A stretch of DNA of 64,000 nucleotides from AC-32 sp963717725 (lineage in GTDB: Bacteria; Actinomycetota; Thermoleophilia; Gaiellales; Gaiellaceae): contig CAVQWS010000019.1 of assembly GCA_963717725.1 (NCBI GenBank), forward strand, positions 1 to 64,000, read 5' to 3'. This document shows, piece by piece, positions 41,254 through 49,617 of this stretch; within the stretch, counting starts at the first letter, position 1; each line of letters opens with the position of its first letter. The notes under the pieces were generated by a model, which was given only the letters and a program-made list of their open reading frames with translations, ran no database searches and had not been told where the DNA came from. The position numbers were made by a program, and so were the translations under genes.

Positions 41254-41834
41254 GCGTTCCGCTCCGCGTCGGGGATGCGCAGGTAGAGCGGTTCGACCTC
41301 GCCGGCGGGGCCAAAGTCACGCGCGAGCTGGGCGTGGAAGCGGGCGCGCGGCAGGTGCCGCTCGTCGTCGTCTGGCGGCACGTCGGCGCCGTTCGCCTCG
41401 AGGACGGCCCGGTAGCGAACCGCGCCGCTGCCGACGCAGAGCGCGGCCGACACGTCCTGCGGCGCACACACGGTGGGCTCGCCGTTGACCAGCGTGAAGA
41501 CCTCGCGGCGGCCGCCGTCCACGACCGGCAGCGCACCCGGCGCGCCTGCGGCGAGCGCGTCGAGCGTCGACACGCCCGCGACTGGCAGCTCGAGCGCCAG
41601 CGCCAGCCCGCGCGCCGTCGCCAGGCCGAGCCGCAGCCCGGTGAAGCTCCCAGGCCCGGTGCCGACCACGATCCCGGTCAGCTCCGAGCGCTCCGCGCGA
41701 CTCGCGCGCAGCAGCTCGTCGGCGTCGACGAGCACGGTGACAGCCCGGGAGACTCGCTCTCCCAGCACCTCCCCGTCCCGGACGAGCGCCGCAGTCGCCG
41801 CGCTCGTCGCGGTGTCAAACGCGAGTGTCAGCAC
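41250..41834 (-). CDS. tsaB: tRNA t6A synthase subunit TsaB
   Basis: A 194-residue TsaB, the dimerisation partner of TsaD. Seen: LTLAFDTATSAATAALV at the start, ELTGIVVGTGPGSFTGLRLGLATARGLALAL (the family hallmark GPGSFTGLR), and ALPVVDGGRREVFT. TsaB lacks catalytic residues but holds TsaD and TsaE. GTG 41834 overlaps the end of tsaE by 20 nt. Confidence 0.93.
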   Translation of the reverse strand: MLTLAFDTATSAATAALVRDGEVLGERVSRAVTVLVDADELLRASRAERSELTGIVVGTGPGSFTGLRLGLATARGLALALELPVAGVSTLDALAAGAPGALPVVDGGRREVFTLVNGEPTVCAPQDVSAALCVGSGAVRYRAVLEANGADVPPDDDERHLPRARFHAQLARDFGPAGEVEPLYLRIPDAERNA

Positions 41835-42276
41835 CCCCGGAGAAACGGTCGAGCAGTGACGGTTCCGGACTGGCCAGCGCGATCAGCCTATGAGCGCGAT
41901 CCATATGCGACAAACGTACCTCGACTCGCGCCGGCGGGAGGGCATCGGCCGCCGCCTCGGGCCACTCGACGAAGCAGATCGCGTCGTCGAAGTACGGCTC
42001 GAGGTCGCCCCACTCGGCCGCGGAGAAGCCCTGGAAGCGGTAGAGGTCGAGGTGCGAGACGTCCACCGGCTCGGCCGGGTAGCGGTGGCCGATCGTGAAC
42101 GTCGGGCTCGTGACCGGAACCGTCACGCCGAGCGCGCGGCAGGCGCCGCGGACGAAGGTCGTCTTGCCGCTGCCGAGCTCGCCCGAGACCGTGACCACGT
42201 CACCGGCGCGCAGCTCGCACGCCAGCGCCGCCGCGACCGCCTCCGTCTCCGCCGGCGAGGCGGAGATCGTCTCCAT
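41815..42276 (-). CDS. tsaE: tRNA t6A synthase ATPase TsaE
   Basis: A 153-residue P-loop protein: Walker A GELGSGKTT (32-40), SPTFTIGHRYP (about 59-69), HLDLYRF and CFVEWPE. TsaE is the ATPase that cycles the TsaB-TsaD complex. It is the first of four overlapping genes tsaE-tsaB-rimI-tsaD and follows a uracil-DNA glycosylase gene by 3 nt. Confidence 0.94.
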   Translation of the reverse strand: METISASPAETEAVAAALACELRAGDVVTVSGELGSGKTTFVRGACRALGVTVPVTSPTFTIGHRYPAEPVDVSHLDLYRFQGFSAAEWGDLEPYFDDAICFVEWPEAAADALPPARVEVRLSHMDRAHRLIALASPEPSLLDRFSGGADTRV

Positions 42277-42279
42277 CGC

Positions 42280-42963
42280 CTAGAACAGTCCGAGCTGGAC
42301 CGCGTCGGGCTCTGCCGCAACCGGCGCGAGCAGCGGCTCGACCGGCGCGGGCTCGGCGGGCGGGCGGCCGAGCAGCTCCGGCAGCCGGGCGAAGTCCTCC
42401 TCCAGCACCTGCAGCATCCTCGGCGTGTAGAGGGCCGCAGCCGGGTGGTAGAGGGGGTAGAGCAGCACGCGGCTGCCACCGAGCGTGACCTCCTGCTCGG
42501 CGCCGTGCACGCGCGTGATCCCCGTCGGCTTGCCCGAGAGCAGCTTGGTCGCGAAGTTGCCGAGCGTCGCCACGACCCGCGGCTGGATCAGCTCGATCTG
42601 GCGGAAGAGGTGGCTCTCGCAGGACTGGATCTCATCTGGGGCCGGGTCGCGATTGCCCGGCGGCCGGCACTTGAGCACGTTGGCGATGTAGACGTTGCCG
42701 CGCTCGAGCCCGATCCCGGCGAGCAGCTTGTCGAGCAGCTTGCCGGCCTGGCCGACGAACGGATAGCCCTGCTTGTCCTCGTGAAAGCCGGGCGCCTCGC
42801 CGACGAACATCAGGTCGGCCTGCGGGTCGCCGACCCCGAAGACGACCTGCGTGCGGCCCTGCGCGAGGGCGCAGCGCGTGCAGCCCGCGACCTGGCGCTC
42901 GAACGCCTCGAGCTCGGTCAGCTGCTGCTCAGCCGCAGCCACACGAACCGCCGCAGCACCCAC
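42280..42963 (-). CDS. family 4 uracil-DNA glycosylase (iron-sulfur type)
   Basis: A 227-residue UDG of the 4Fe-4S family. Cluster cysteines are Cys28, Cys31, Cys99 and Cys115; the uracil-pocket motif is GEAPGFHED (55-63) and the second motif YHPAAAL. It removes uracil from DNA. A Pro/Ala-rich tail of about 30 residues is specific to this protein. The start is GTG 42963 or, with less overlap on the zinc-ribbon gene, GTG 42942. Confidence 0.92.
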   Translation of the reverse strand: MGAAAVRVAAAEQQLTELEAFERQVAGCTRCALAQGRTQVVFGVGDPQADLMFVGEAPGFHEDKQGYPFVGQAGKLLDKLLAGIGLERGNVYIANVLKCRPPGNRDPAPDEIQSCESHLFRQIELIQPRVVATLGNFATKLLSGKPTGITRVHGAEQEVTLGGSRVLLYPLYHPAAALYTPRMLQVLEEDFARLPELLGRPPAEPAPVEPLLAPVAAEPDAVQLGLF

Positions 42964-43135
42964 CGCCGGAAGATCCGAAGCTGGGCTGCTCGGCGGTGCC
43001 GTGCGTCGCGAAGACCGAGAACTGCTTGCGCACGTTCGCGGAGGCGCAGTCCGGGCAGTCAGGCTCCTCGCCGTTCCGGACGAGCTCCTCGAAGTGCGAC
43101 TCGCACTCCATGCAGACGTATTCGTAGATCGGCAC
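42929..43135 (-). CDS. FmdB-type zinc ribbon protein
   Basis: A 68-residue protein with the FmdB zinc ribbon: PIYEYVCMECESHFEELV and CPDCASANVRKQ give two CxxC pairs, followed by a flexible GGGCCGGSCGCG tail with more cysteines. FmdB proteins are regulatory or zinc-binding with no firm role. GTG 43135 fits the family start; TAGGGT (43144-43149) is 8 nt before it, predicting a leaderless mRNA for the operon leading into the glycosylase and t6A genes. Confidence 0.82.
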   Translation of the reverse strand: MPIYEYVCMECESHFEELVRNGEEPDCPDCASANVRKQFSVFATHGTAEQPSFGSSGGGCCGGSCGCG

Positions 43136-43184
43136 CGTGTCAGACCCTAGCAACGGGTCCGCATCTTCGACTTCGCACCGGACG

Positions 43185-44807
43185 TCAAGCTCGCGGCAGC
43201 TGAAACCAGAAGGTCGAGCCTCCGCCGGGGCGGGAGCGGACGCCGATCGTGCCGCCCATCCGCTGCACCAGCTCGCGGCAGATGTAGAGGCCGAGGCCGG
43301 TGCCGCTCGGCGCCATGCGATGCTGCGAGTCGGCCCGGTAGAACTTCTCGAAGACGGCCTCCTGCTCGGCCGGCGGGATCCCGATTCCCTGGTCGGCGAC
43401 CTCGACCCGCACGCTCGCGGCGGCCGGCACGGTGCTGACGACGACCTCGCCGCCGTCGGGCGAGTACTTGACGGCGTTGTCGATCAGGTTGACGAGCACC
43501 TGCTCGATCCGGTCGCGGTCGCCGATCGCCTCGGCGGCGCCATTTGGCGCGGCGCTGAGTGAGATCGACTCGGGCGCGTCGTTGCGCATCGTCTCGACCG
43601 CGTCGCTGGCCAGCTGCGAGAGGTCGACGCGCTCGCTGTCGATGCGCAGGTCGCCGCGGTCGAGGCGGTTGGCGAGCAGCACCTCCTCGGTGATCTGCGT
43701 GAGGCGCGTGCCCTGCGCGCCGATCATCTCGAGCAGTTGATGACGTCGCTCGGGGCTCAGCGCGATGTCGTCGCGGAGGAGCGTCTTCGCCGCTCCGAGC
43801 ACGGCCGTCATCGGCGTGCGCAGCTCGTGGGAGAGCGTCGCGATGAAGTCGCTCTTCGCCGCCTCGAGGCCGCGGTCGATGGTCAGGTCGCGGAACGTGT
43901 AGACGATGCCGTTCGGGCTGCGGACGGCGACGAACGAGAGCCAGAGCTCGCTGCCGTCCACCTCGACCGGCAGCGTCACCGGGCGGGCGAGCTCCGCCTC
44001 CTCGGAGATCGGGATCTGGGCGGCGACCGCCTGCCAGCCCGCGAGCACCTCGCCGGCCTGGCGGCCGACCACGTCATCACGCGAGCGCCCGGTGACGAGC
44101 TCCGCCGCGCGGTTCCAGAACCGCAGCACGCCGTCGGCGTCGACCATCATCACCCCGTCGGCGACGGCCTCGAGCACCCGCGCCGCCTGCTCGCGCGCGG
44201 CAGCCGTCGCCTCGGCCCGCGCCCTTGCCGCGGCCTCTGCCTGCGCCTGCTCGTGGAGCCGCGCGTTGCGCACGGCCGCGGCCATCAGGCCGACGAGACC
44301 CTCAGCCAGCTCCAGCTGCTCGTCGTCGTAGCGCTTGGTCTCGTGCATCAGCTGGACGACGCCGACCACCTCGCCCTCGAGCTTGACGGGGACCATCAGC
44401 GCCGATTGCACGCCCGGCGGCTCGTCGTCCGGGAGCTTGCGCATGTGGCCCTCGCGGTCGACGTCGTAGTAGACGCCGGCCGGATCCTTGACCTGCTCGG
44501 GCACGTCGTTCTGGAGCAGCGGCTCGCCGCTCATGATCACGCGGCTCTGCATGCCGCCTTCGTGGTTCAGCGGCAGCAGCGGCAGGATCGCGGGATCGAG
44601 CTTGCCGCCGTCCACCCAGGCGTAGTCGCAGCGGATCAGCTCCGTCTCCGGGTCGAACGAGGAGACGATCACGCCGTTGTGCGGCACCGCCTCGGAGAGC
44701 AGCTCGTGGAAACGGTCGTAGACGCGCTCCAGCTCGAGCGTCTCGTTCAGATAACTCGCAGCGGCGAGCAGCAGCTCTGCCTTTTCTGCCCCCCGTTCTC
44801 CGCTCAC
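43185..44807 (-). CDS. sensor histidine kinase with GAF and PAS domains
   Basis: A 540-residue kinase without membrane helices: a GAF domain (about 5-155), a coiled-coil linker, a PAS domain (about 185-290), HisKA with the phospho-histidine in LSHELRTPM and an HATPase_c domain with N box LIDNAVKYSP, G1 VADQGIGIP and G2 GTGLGLYICRELV. It should sense a soluble or redox signal in the cytoplasm. No partner response regulator is adjacent. GTG 44807 starts the GAF domain; the frame stays open much further upstream as shadow of the divergent genes. Confidence 0.9.
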   Translation of the reverse strand: MSGERGAEKAELLLAAASYLNETLELERVYDRFHELLSEAVPHNGVIVSSFDPETELIRCDYAWVDGGKLDPAILPLLPLNHEGGMQSRVIMSGEPLLQNDVPEQVKDPAGVYYDVDREGHMRKLPDDEPPGVQSALMVPVKLEGEVVGVVQLMHETKRYDDEQLELAEGLVGLMAAAVRNARLHEQAQAEAAARARAEATAAAREQAARVLEAVADGVMMVDADGVLRFWNRAAELVTGRSRDDVVGRQAGEVLAGWQAVAAQIPISEEAELARPVTLPVEVDGSELWLSFVAVRSPNGIVYTFRDLTIDRGLEAAKSDFIATLSHELRTPMTAVLGAAKTLLRDDIALSPERRHQLLEMIGAQGTRLTQITEEVLLANRLDRGDLRIDSERVDLSQLASDAVETMRNDAPESISLSAAPNGAAEAIGDRDRIEQVLVNLIDNAVKYSPDGGEVVVSTVPAAASVRVEVADQGIGIPPAEQEAVFEKFYRADSQHRMAPSGTGLGLYICRELVQRMGGTIGVRSRPGGGSTFWFQLPRA

Positions 44808-44819
44808 TTCTCGTTCATC

Positions 44820-45389
44820 ATGCCAGCAATGTTCGAGAACCTCGCAACGCGGCTCGAGGGGCGGCTGGTGGTGCTGGAGCCGGTTGGCGCCGAGCACGAG
44901 AGCGGTCTGCGCGCGGCCGCGGCCGACGAGCGCACCTGGCAGTGGATGTGGACGCGGGACATCGACGTCTGGGTCGAGGACGTGCTGCGGCCGCAGCCGG
45001 ATCGCCAGCCGTTCGCCGTGCTCCGCGACGGCGAGGTGGTGGGGTCGACGAGCTACCTCGCGCTCGCTCCCGAGCACCGCCGGCTCGAGATCGGCAATAC
45101 CTGGCTCAACCCATCGGCCTGGGGAACGGGCGCGAACACGGAGGCGAAGTATCTGTTGCTGCGAAACGCGTTCGAGGAGCTCGGCGCGCTGCGCGTCGAG
45201 TTCAAGACGGACGCGCTGAACGAGCGTGCCCGCGCTGCGCTCGCCGCGATCCCGTCCGAGTTCGAGGGAGTCCACCGGCGTCACATGGTCGTCCGTGACG
45301 GCGAGCGGCGCGACTCGGCGTGGTACGCGGTGATCGTCGACGACTGGCCTGAGGTTCGCGGGCTGCTCGAAGCCCGGCTCTCGGGCTAG
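44820..45389 (+). CDS. GNAT acetyltransferase, RimJ/RimL type
   Basis: A 189-residue GNAT resembling the RimJ/RimL branch: TRLEGRLVVLEPVGAEHESGLRAAA at the start, IGNTWLNPSAWGTGANTEAKYLLL (acetyl-CoA loop), VEFKTDALNERARAALAAI and a closing WYAVI strand. Relatives acetylate ribosomal proteins or amino groups of small compounds. The start (ATG 44820 or 44829) is 12 nt from the divergent histidine kinase start. The exact substrate is unknown. Confidence 0.83.
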   Translation: MPAMFENLATRLEGRLVVLEPVGAEHESGLRAAAADERTWQWMWTRDIDVWVEDVLRPQPDRQPFAVLRDGEVVGSTSYLALAPEHRRLEIGNTWLNPSAWGTGANTEAKYLLLRNAFEELGALRVEFKTDALNERARAALAAIPSEFEGVHRRHMVVRDGERRDSAWYAVIVDDWPEVRGLLEARLSG

Positions 45390-45431
45390 ACTTCGCCGCG
45401 CCCGGTATCCGCTACGGAACTGGAGCTTTCG

Positions 45432-46094
45432 ATGGTGAAGAGCGTCAACGTGATCGGTCGCGGCCGCGCGGGTTCGGCGATTGCAGCGCGCCTGGAGGAG
45501 CGCGGCGTCGAGCTGCGCGCCGAGGACGCCGAGCTGACGCTGCTCTGCGTGCCGGACGCGGCCATTCGGGACGTGGCCCAGGGACTGTCCCCCGGGCATG
45601 GCTGGATCGGACACGTCTCGGGTGCGACGCCGCTGTCCGCGCTCGACCCGCACGAGCGGCGCTTCTCGCTGCATCCGATGCAGACGTTCACACGCGCGCG
45701 AGGGCCGGAACAGCTCGACGGGGCCTGGGCCGCGATCACGGCCGAGACGGACGAGGCCCGGGGACAGGCCCTGGAGCTCGCGCGGACGCTCGGGCTCGAG
45801 CCGTTCGAGCTCGACGACGCCGACCGGCCGCTCTACCACGCCGGCGCGGCGATGGCCTCGACCTTCCTCGTCACCCTGCACGAGGCAGCCGCCTCGCTCG
45901 TCGCCGCGGCCGGCGCGCCGCCCGAGGCGCTCGAGCCGCTGATGCGGCGGACGATGGAGAACGGCTTCGAGCCGACCGGCCCGATCGTGCGTGGCGACTG
46001 GGCGACGCTGGAGGCGCACCGCGAGGCGATCCGCGAGACTCGACCCGACCTCGAAGGGCTCTACGAAGCGCTCGCGGAGGCGACGGTTCGATGA
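45432..46094 (+). CDS. DUF2520 Rossmann oxidoreductase, candidate ketopantoate reductase
   Basis: A 220-residue protein with a glycine-rich dinucleotide motif GRGRAG (about 9-14) and a C-terminal helical DUF2520 domain (about 110-215), akin to F420/NADP-dependent oxidoreductases. GHVSGATPLSAL and SLHPMQTF are family signatures. The stop overlaps the panC start (ATGA), panB follows, and no panE/ilvC is in the window, so it may supply ketopantoate reduction; that is inference. GGAG lies 6 nt before ATG. A REP-like palindrome lies inside its codons for VAQGLSPGHG. Confidence 0.75.
   Translation: MVKSVNVIGRGRAGSAIAARLEERGVELRAEDAELTLLCVPDAAIRDVAQGLSPGHGWIGHVSGATPLSALDPHERRFSLHPMQTFTRARGPEQLDGAWAAITAETDEARGQALELARTLGLEPFELDDADRPLYHAGAAMASTFLVTLHEAAASLVAAAGAPPEALEPLMRRTMENGFEPTGPIVRGDWATLEAHREAIRETRPDLEGLYEALAEATVR
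45570..45602. repeat. REP-like palindrome, GGGAC type, within a gene
   Basis: A 33-nt palindromic segment centred on GGGACTGTCCC (45581-45591). Its reverse complement matches the intergenic copy at 28003-28035 at about 27 of 33 positions. It lies in frame in the DUF2520 gene without a length change that I can see. Confidence 0.65.
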
Positions 46095-46831
46095 AGGTTG
46101 CGCGCTCGGCCGCCGAGCTCCCGCGGGAGGGCGAGATCGGCCTCGTCCCGACGATGGGCGCCTTCCACGAAGGCCACCTCGCGCTCTTCCGCGCTGCGCG
46201 CGAGGAGAACGAGCTCGTCGTCGCGAGCCTGTTCGTCAACCCGGCCCAGTTCGTCTACGGCGAGGACCTGTCCCGCTACCCGCGAGACGAGGCGCGCGAC
46301 GCCGAGCGCGCCGAAGAAGCCGGTGTCGACGTGCTCTACGTCCCCGAGGCCGAAGAGATCTACCCGCCGGGCTTCGAGACCTGGGTCGAGGTCGAACGGC
46401 TCGGCGCCCTGCTCGAGGGCGAGCACCGGCCAGGCCACTTCCGCGGGGTCGCGACTGTCTGCCTGAAGCTGTTCAACCTCGTCAGGCCGCGCCGCGCCTA
46501 CTTCGGCCAGAAGGACGCGCAACAGGTCGCGGTGGTCAAGCGGATGGTGCGCGACCTGGCCGTGCCGGTCGAGATCCGCGTCGTGCCGACCGTGCGCGAC
46601 GCGGACGGCCTCGCACTCTCGTCGCGCAACGCCTACCTCTCGCCGGAGGAGCGCGAGCGCGCCCTGGCACTACCCCGCGCCCTTGCCGCGCGCGACCGCA
46701 GCAAGCTCGACGGCCTCGAGGTCGACTACTTCGAGGAGGCCGACTTCGAGCCGCGCGTCCTCGCCGCCGCCGTGCGCGTCGGCTCAACACGTTTGATCGA
46801 CAACGTCATTCTGAAAGGAGACTTATCGTGA
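46091..46831 (+). CDS. panC: pantothenate synthetase PanC (short form)
   Basis: Joins pantoate and beta-alanine with ATP. Seen: LVPTMGAFHEGHL (HIGH-like), SLFVNPAQF, GHFRGVATVCLKLFNLV, YFGQKDAQQ and DGLALSSRNAYLSPEER (KMSKS-like). The 246 residues are about 35 short of usual; the gap falls in the C-terminal domain after ALALPRALAARD, where the normal helices are missing, before VGSTRLIDN. The catalytic domain is complete, so activity is likely. ATGA overlap with the DUF2520 gene. Confidence 0.92.
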   Translation: MKVARSAAELPREGEIGLVPTMGAFHEGHLALFRAAREENELVVASLFVNPAQFVYGEDLSRYPRDEARDAERAEEAGVDVLYVPEAEEIYPPGFETWVEVERLGALLEGEHRPGHFRGVATVCLKLFNLVRPRRAYFGQKDAQQVAVVKRMVRDLAVPVEIRVVPTVRDADGLALSSRNAYLSPEERERALALPRALAARDRSKLDGLEVDYFEEADFEPRVLAAAVRVGSTRLIDNVILKGDLS

Positions 46832-47721
46832 GCAAGTACGCGTCCTGGACCCACGGCAAGCTGCCGCTGACCGAGCTCGCCGAGCTGAAGCGCCGCGAGC
46901 AGAAGCTCGCGATGGTGACCGCCTACGACTTCCCGAGCGGCCGGATCGCCGACGAGGCCGGCGTCGAGCTCGTGCTGGTCGGCGACTCAGCGGGAATGGT
47001 CGTGCTCGGCAACGAGTCGACCGTGCCTGTGACGATGGACGAGCTCCTGATGCTCACGCGCGCGGTCGTGCGAGGAGCCAAGCGCCCGCTCGTGATCGCC
47101 GACATGCCCTTCGGCTCGTTCCAGGCCTCCGACGAATCCGCGGTCGAGAACGCGGTGCGCTTCGTCAAGGAGGCGGGCGCCGACGCGGTCAAGCTCGAGG
47201 GTGCCGGCCCGACGCTCTCTCGCGTGCAGTCGATCGTCGGCGCGGGCGTCCCGGTGATGGGCCATGTCGGACTAACGCCGCAGTCGGCCACCATGCTCGG
47301 CGGCTTCAAGGCGCAGGGCCGAACCGCTGAGAAGGCCGAGCGGCTGTACGAGGACGCGCTCGCGCTCGAGGCCGCGGGCTGCTTCTCGATCGTGCTCGAG
47401 GCAGTGCCGGCGCCGGTCGCGGCTCGGGTGACCGAGGCGCTCGAGGTGCCGACGATCGGGATCGGCGCGGGCGCGGACTGCGACGGCCAGGTGCTCGTCT
47501 GGCACGACCTGCTCGGCCTCTACGCAGGCAAAGCGCCGCGTTTCGTCAAGCGTTACGCGGATCTGGCGGGCGAGGCGAAGAAAGCCCTCGAGGCCTACGT
47601 CGAGGATGTCCGCGAGGGCCGCTTCCCGGAGGAGCAGCACACCTACGCGATCCCGGAGGAGGAGCTAGCCGCGTTCGAGGCCTGGCTGCCCGCGCACGGC
47701 GCGCAGGCCCACCACCAGTAG
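46828..47721 (+). CDS. panB: ketopantoate hydroxymethyltransferase PanB
   Basis: Transfers the hydroxymethyl group from methylene-tetrahydrofolate to 2-oxoisovalerate, the first step of pantothenate synthesis. The 297 residues have MVTAYDFPSGRIADEAGVELVLVGDS (metal-binding Asp), ESTVPVTMDELL, KLEGAG, GHVGLTPQS and IGIGAGADCDGQVLVWHD. GTG 46828 overlaps the panC stop (GTGA); AAAGGAGA is 8 nt upstream, a strong Shine-Dalgarno. Its 3' end overlaps the convergent Yip1-type gene by 57 nt. Confidence 0.96.
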   Translation: MSKYASWTHGKLPLTELAELKRREQKLAMVTAYDFPSGRIADEAGVELVLVGDSAGMVVLGNESTVPVTMDELLMLTRAVVRGAKRPLVIADMPFGSFQASDESAVENAVRFVKEAGADAVKLEGAGPTLSRVQSIVGAGVPVMGHVGLTPQSATMLGGFKAQGRTAEKAERLYEDALALEAAGCFSIVLEAVPAPVAARVTEALEVPTIGIGAGADCDGQVLVWHDLLGLYAGKAPRFVKRYADLAGEAKKALEAYVEDVREGRFPEEQHTYAIPEEELAAFEAWLPAHGAQAHHQ

Positions 47722-48261
47722 CGCCAGCGACCAGGCGGCAAACAGCAGCTCGAGCACGACGAAGGTCGTGTTCCCGGCCCCGTGGTCGGAGCCTCCCGTC
47801 CTGAACAGATCCTCGCCGTAGATCGCCAGCCGCAGCGGCCAGAGGACGAGCAGCGACAGCGCCACCGGCGCCGAGGCGAACGCGAGCACGTGCCGCGCCT
47901 GCCGGTAGGTGATCCCGCCGACCACGCGCGTGAGCGCGTAGAGCACGAGGCCGCCGACGAAGTAGAAGACGGTGCCGTAGAGGCCGCCGGTGAAGAACGC
48001 CCAGAGCGCAACGTCGAGGCCGTCGCCCGCGTGCGCGCCCTTGACGTCCATCAGCGTGCCGGCAACCGGTGTCCAGAGGACGGTCGCGATGCCGCTGAGG
48101 ATCACGAGCGCGAGCACGGCCTCGCTGCGGGCGCGGGCTGCGGAGTCGGAGTCGTCGCGCATCGCCTGGAACACCTCGCCCGGGCGGACGAGCACGAACA
48201 CCGCGCGCTGGAGCCATACCCACTCGTCCGCGCGCGGCTGGGCCTCGATTCGAGCGCTCAC
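47665..48261 (-). CDS. Yip1 domain membrane protein
   Basis: A 198-residue protein with a short soluble N-terminus and about five membrane helices, of the Yip1 superfamily (EAVLALVILSGIATVLW, YGTVFYFVGGLVLYALTRVVGG). Bacterial members have no firm role. I prefer GTG 48261 to the longer frame at 48291: TACCCT lies 7 nt before it, and the longer start would sit in a plus-strand terminator hairpin. The last 57 nt overlap panB antisense. Confidence 0.7.
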   Translation of the reverse strand: MSARIEAQPRADEWVWLQRAVFVLVRPGEVFQAMRDDSDSAARARSEAVLALVILSGIATVLWTPVAGTLMDVKGAHAGDGLDVALWAFFTGGLYGTVFYFVGGLVLYALTRVVGGITYRQARHVLAFASAPVALSLLVLWPLRLAIYGEDLFRTGGSDHGAGNTTFVVLELLFAAWSLALLVVGLRAVRGQPGLERG

Positions 48262-48283
48262 GCTCCTGAGGGTAGCTCCGTGG

Positions 48284-48313
48284 CGCCTCACGCTTCAGGC
48301 GTTGTCTTTTTTT
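48284..48313 (+). terminator. intrinsic terminator on the plus strand
   Basis: Stem CGCCT/AGGCG with an 8-nt loop followed by TTGTC and seven T residues. It is the only hairpin with a T-run seen in the window. It lies between the Yip1 gene (minus) and the TasA-like cluster, so it probably ends panB transcripts that run through the antisense Yip1 gene. Confidence 0.7.
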
Positions 48314-48396
48314 CGTCTTGAGCGAGCCCGTGAGGCGGCCGATGAGCAATCAGCTCAGTAAGACGGCCCAGGCAACGACACAGGAGATTCTTTGAG

Positions 48397-49036
48397 ATGA
48401 GAGGCACAACGGCTCGAGGGCGCCGGGACGGCGGTTGGTCGCCCACACGCAAGCTGCTCGCATCGGTGGCGGTGCTCGGCGCCGCCGCGAGCATCGCGGG
48501 TCTCGGCTCCTTCGCGACCTTCACCAGCTCGACCTCGGCAAGCCATGCCGTCTCGTCCGGGACAGTCACGATCGCGCTCGGCGCGACGGGAGCAGCCACG
48601 AACCGGCTCACGGTCGGCGCCTCGGCGATCGCGCCCGGAGACACGATCCAGCGCAGCGTCGACCTGATCGACTCCGGCTCGATCGACCTCGCGTCGATCA
48701 CGCTGACGACGACCGCGACGTCGAGCTCGCTGCTCGACACGGACACCAGCAACGGCCTGCAGATGGTGATCGACAAGTGCTCGAACGCCTGGACCGAGTC
48801 GGGGCCGCCCTACACCTACACGTGCAGCGGCGCGACCTCTTCCGTGCTCGCCTCGCGCGCGGTGATCGGCAACACGCTCGCCCTGTCGAACCTCGGCTCG
48901 CTCGACTGCCGGCACGACCGACCACCTGCGCGTGACCCTGACGCTGCCCAGCGGCGCGGGCAACTCGCTGCAGAACCAGTCGTCCACGATCAGCTACGCC
49001 TTCACGGGCACCCAGCGCACCGCGGCCAGCAAGTAG
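48397..49036 (+). pseudogene. TasA/CalY-like SipW-dependent protein, broken by a one-base insertion
   Basis: The first of three related genes. An Arg-rich start, a membrane signal (KLLASVAVLGAAASIAGLG) and ATFTSSTSASH mark a SipW-type exported protein (camelysin/TasA-like). One extra base near 48902-48905 (CTCGACTGCC; deleting the G gives CTCACTGCC) shifts the frame; corrected, it continues LTAGTTDHLRVTLTLP to a stop at 49036. The span is 640 nt, one over 213 codons (212 residues corrected). In the present sequence the shifted frame runs on into the signal peptidase gene. AGGAG lies upstream of the ATG. Confidence 0.75.
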
Positions 49037-49041
49037 GTCTC

Positions 49042-49617
49042 GTGCGCGACCGAAGCGCCAGGAAGAGCCGAAGCCCCGCCGACGTGCTGGCGCGGCTCTT
49101 CCTGGCCTTCGCGCTGCTGGCGCTCGTCCTGCTCGGGCTGCTGCCGAATCTCGGCTGGTACCGCACCGAGACCGTGCTCTCCGGGAGCATGAAGCCGTAC
49201 TTCGGCCCCGGCGACATCGTGGTCGTGACGCCCGAAGCGACCCGCGACGTGCGCGTCGGCCAGGTGATCAGCTACCACATCCCGGTCGGCGACCACCACG
49301 TGCAGAGCCACCGGGTGATCGAGGTCGTACGCGGCGGCGACCACCCGCTGGTGAGGACGAAGGGCGACGCGAACGCCTCCCCCGATCCCTGGACCGCGCG
49401 TCTGAACGGCGGCACCGCCTGGCAGGTCCGCGCGGTCGTGCCGAAGGTCGGCTGGGCGATCGTCTGGCTGCGCACGCCGGCCATCCGGCGAGTGGCCATC
49501 TTCGCGTTGCCGCTGCTGCTCGCGATCCTCGGGCTGCTCCGGATCTGGCGAGCTCCCGGCAACGACCAGCAGGACGAGGCCCCCGATGCGCCGACGCGCC
49601 CCGCGCCGCTCGTCTGA
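49042..49617 (+). CDS. sipW: SipW-type signal peptidase I
   Basis: A 191-residue S26B signal peptidase. The N-terminal helix (about 16-36) is followed by the catalytic serine in SGSM (Ser49) and by His90 in QSHRVIEV; the Ser-His dyad instead of Ser-Lys marks the SipW/ER-type enzyme. GDANASPDPW and a C-terminal helix follow. It should cut the signal peptides of the three TasA-like products around it. GTG start 5 nt after the TasA-like stop. Confidence 0.88.
   Translation: MRDRSARKSRSPADVLARLFLAFALLALVLLGLLPNLGWYRTETVLSGSMKPYFGPGDIVVVTPEATRDVRVGQVISYHIPVGDHHVQSHRVIEVVRGGDHPLVRTKGDANASPDPWTARLNGGTAWQVRAVVPKVGWAIVWLRTPAIRRVAIFALPLLLAILGLLRIWRAPGNDQQDEAPDAPTRPAPLV

Noticed and set aside
48397..49617. 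Apparent fusion of a TasA-like protein with the signal peptidase
   Set aside because: The linker is out-of-frame; comparison with the intact copy at 50811 shows a one-base insertion and a normal stop at 49036.
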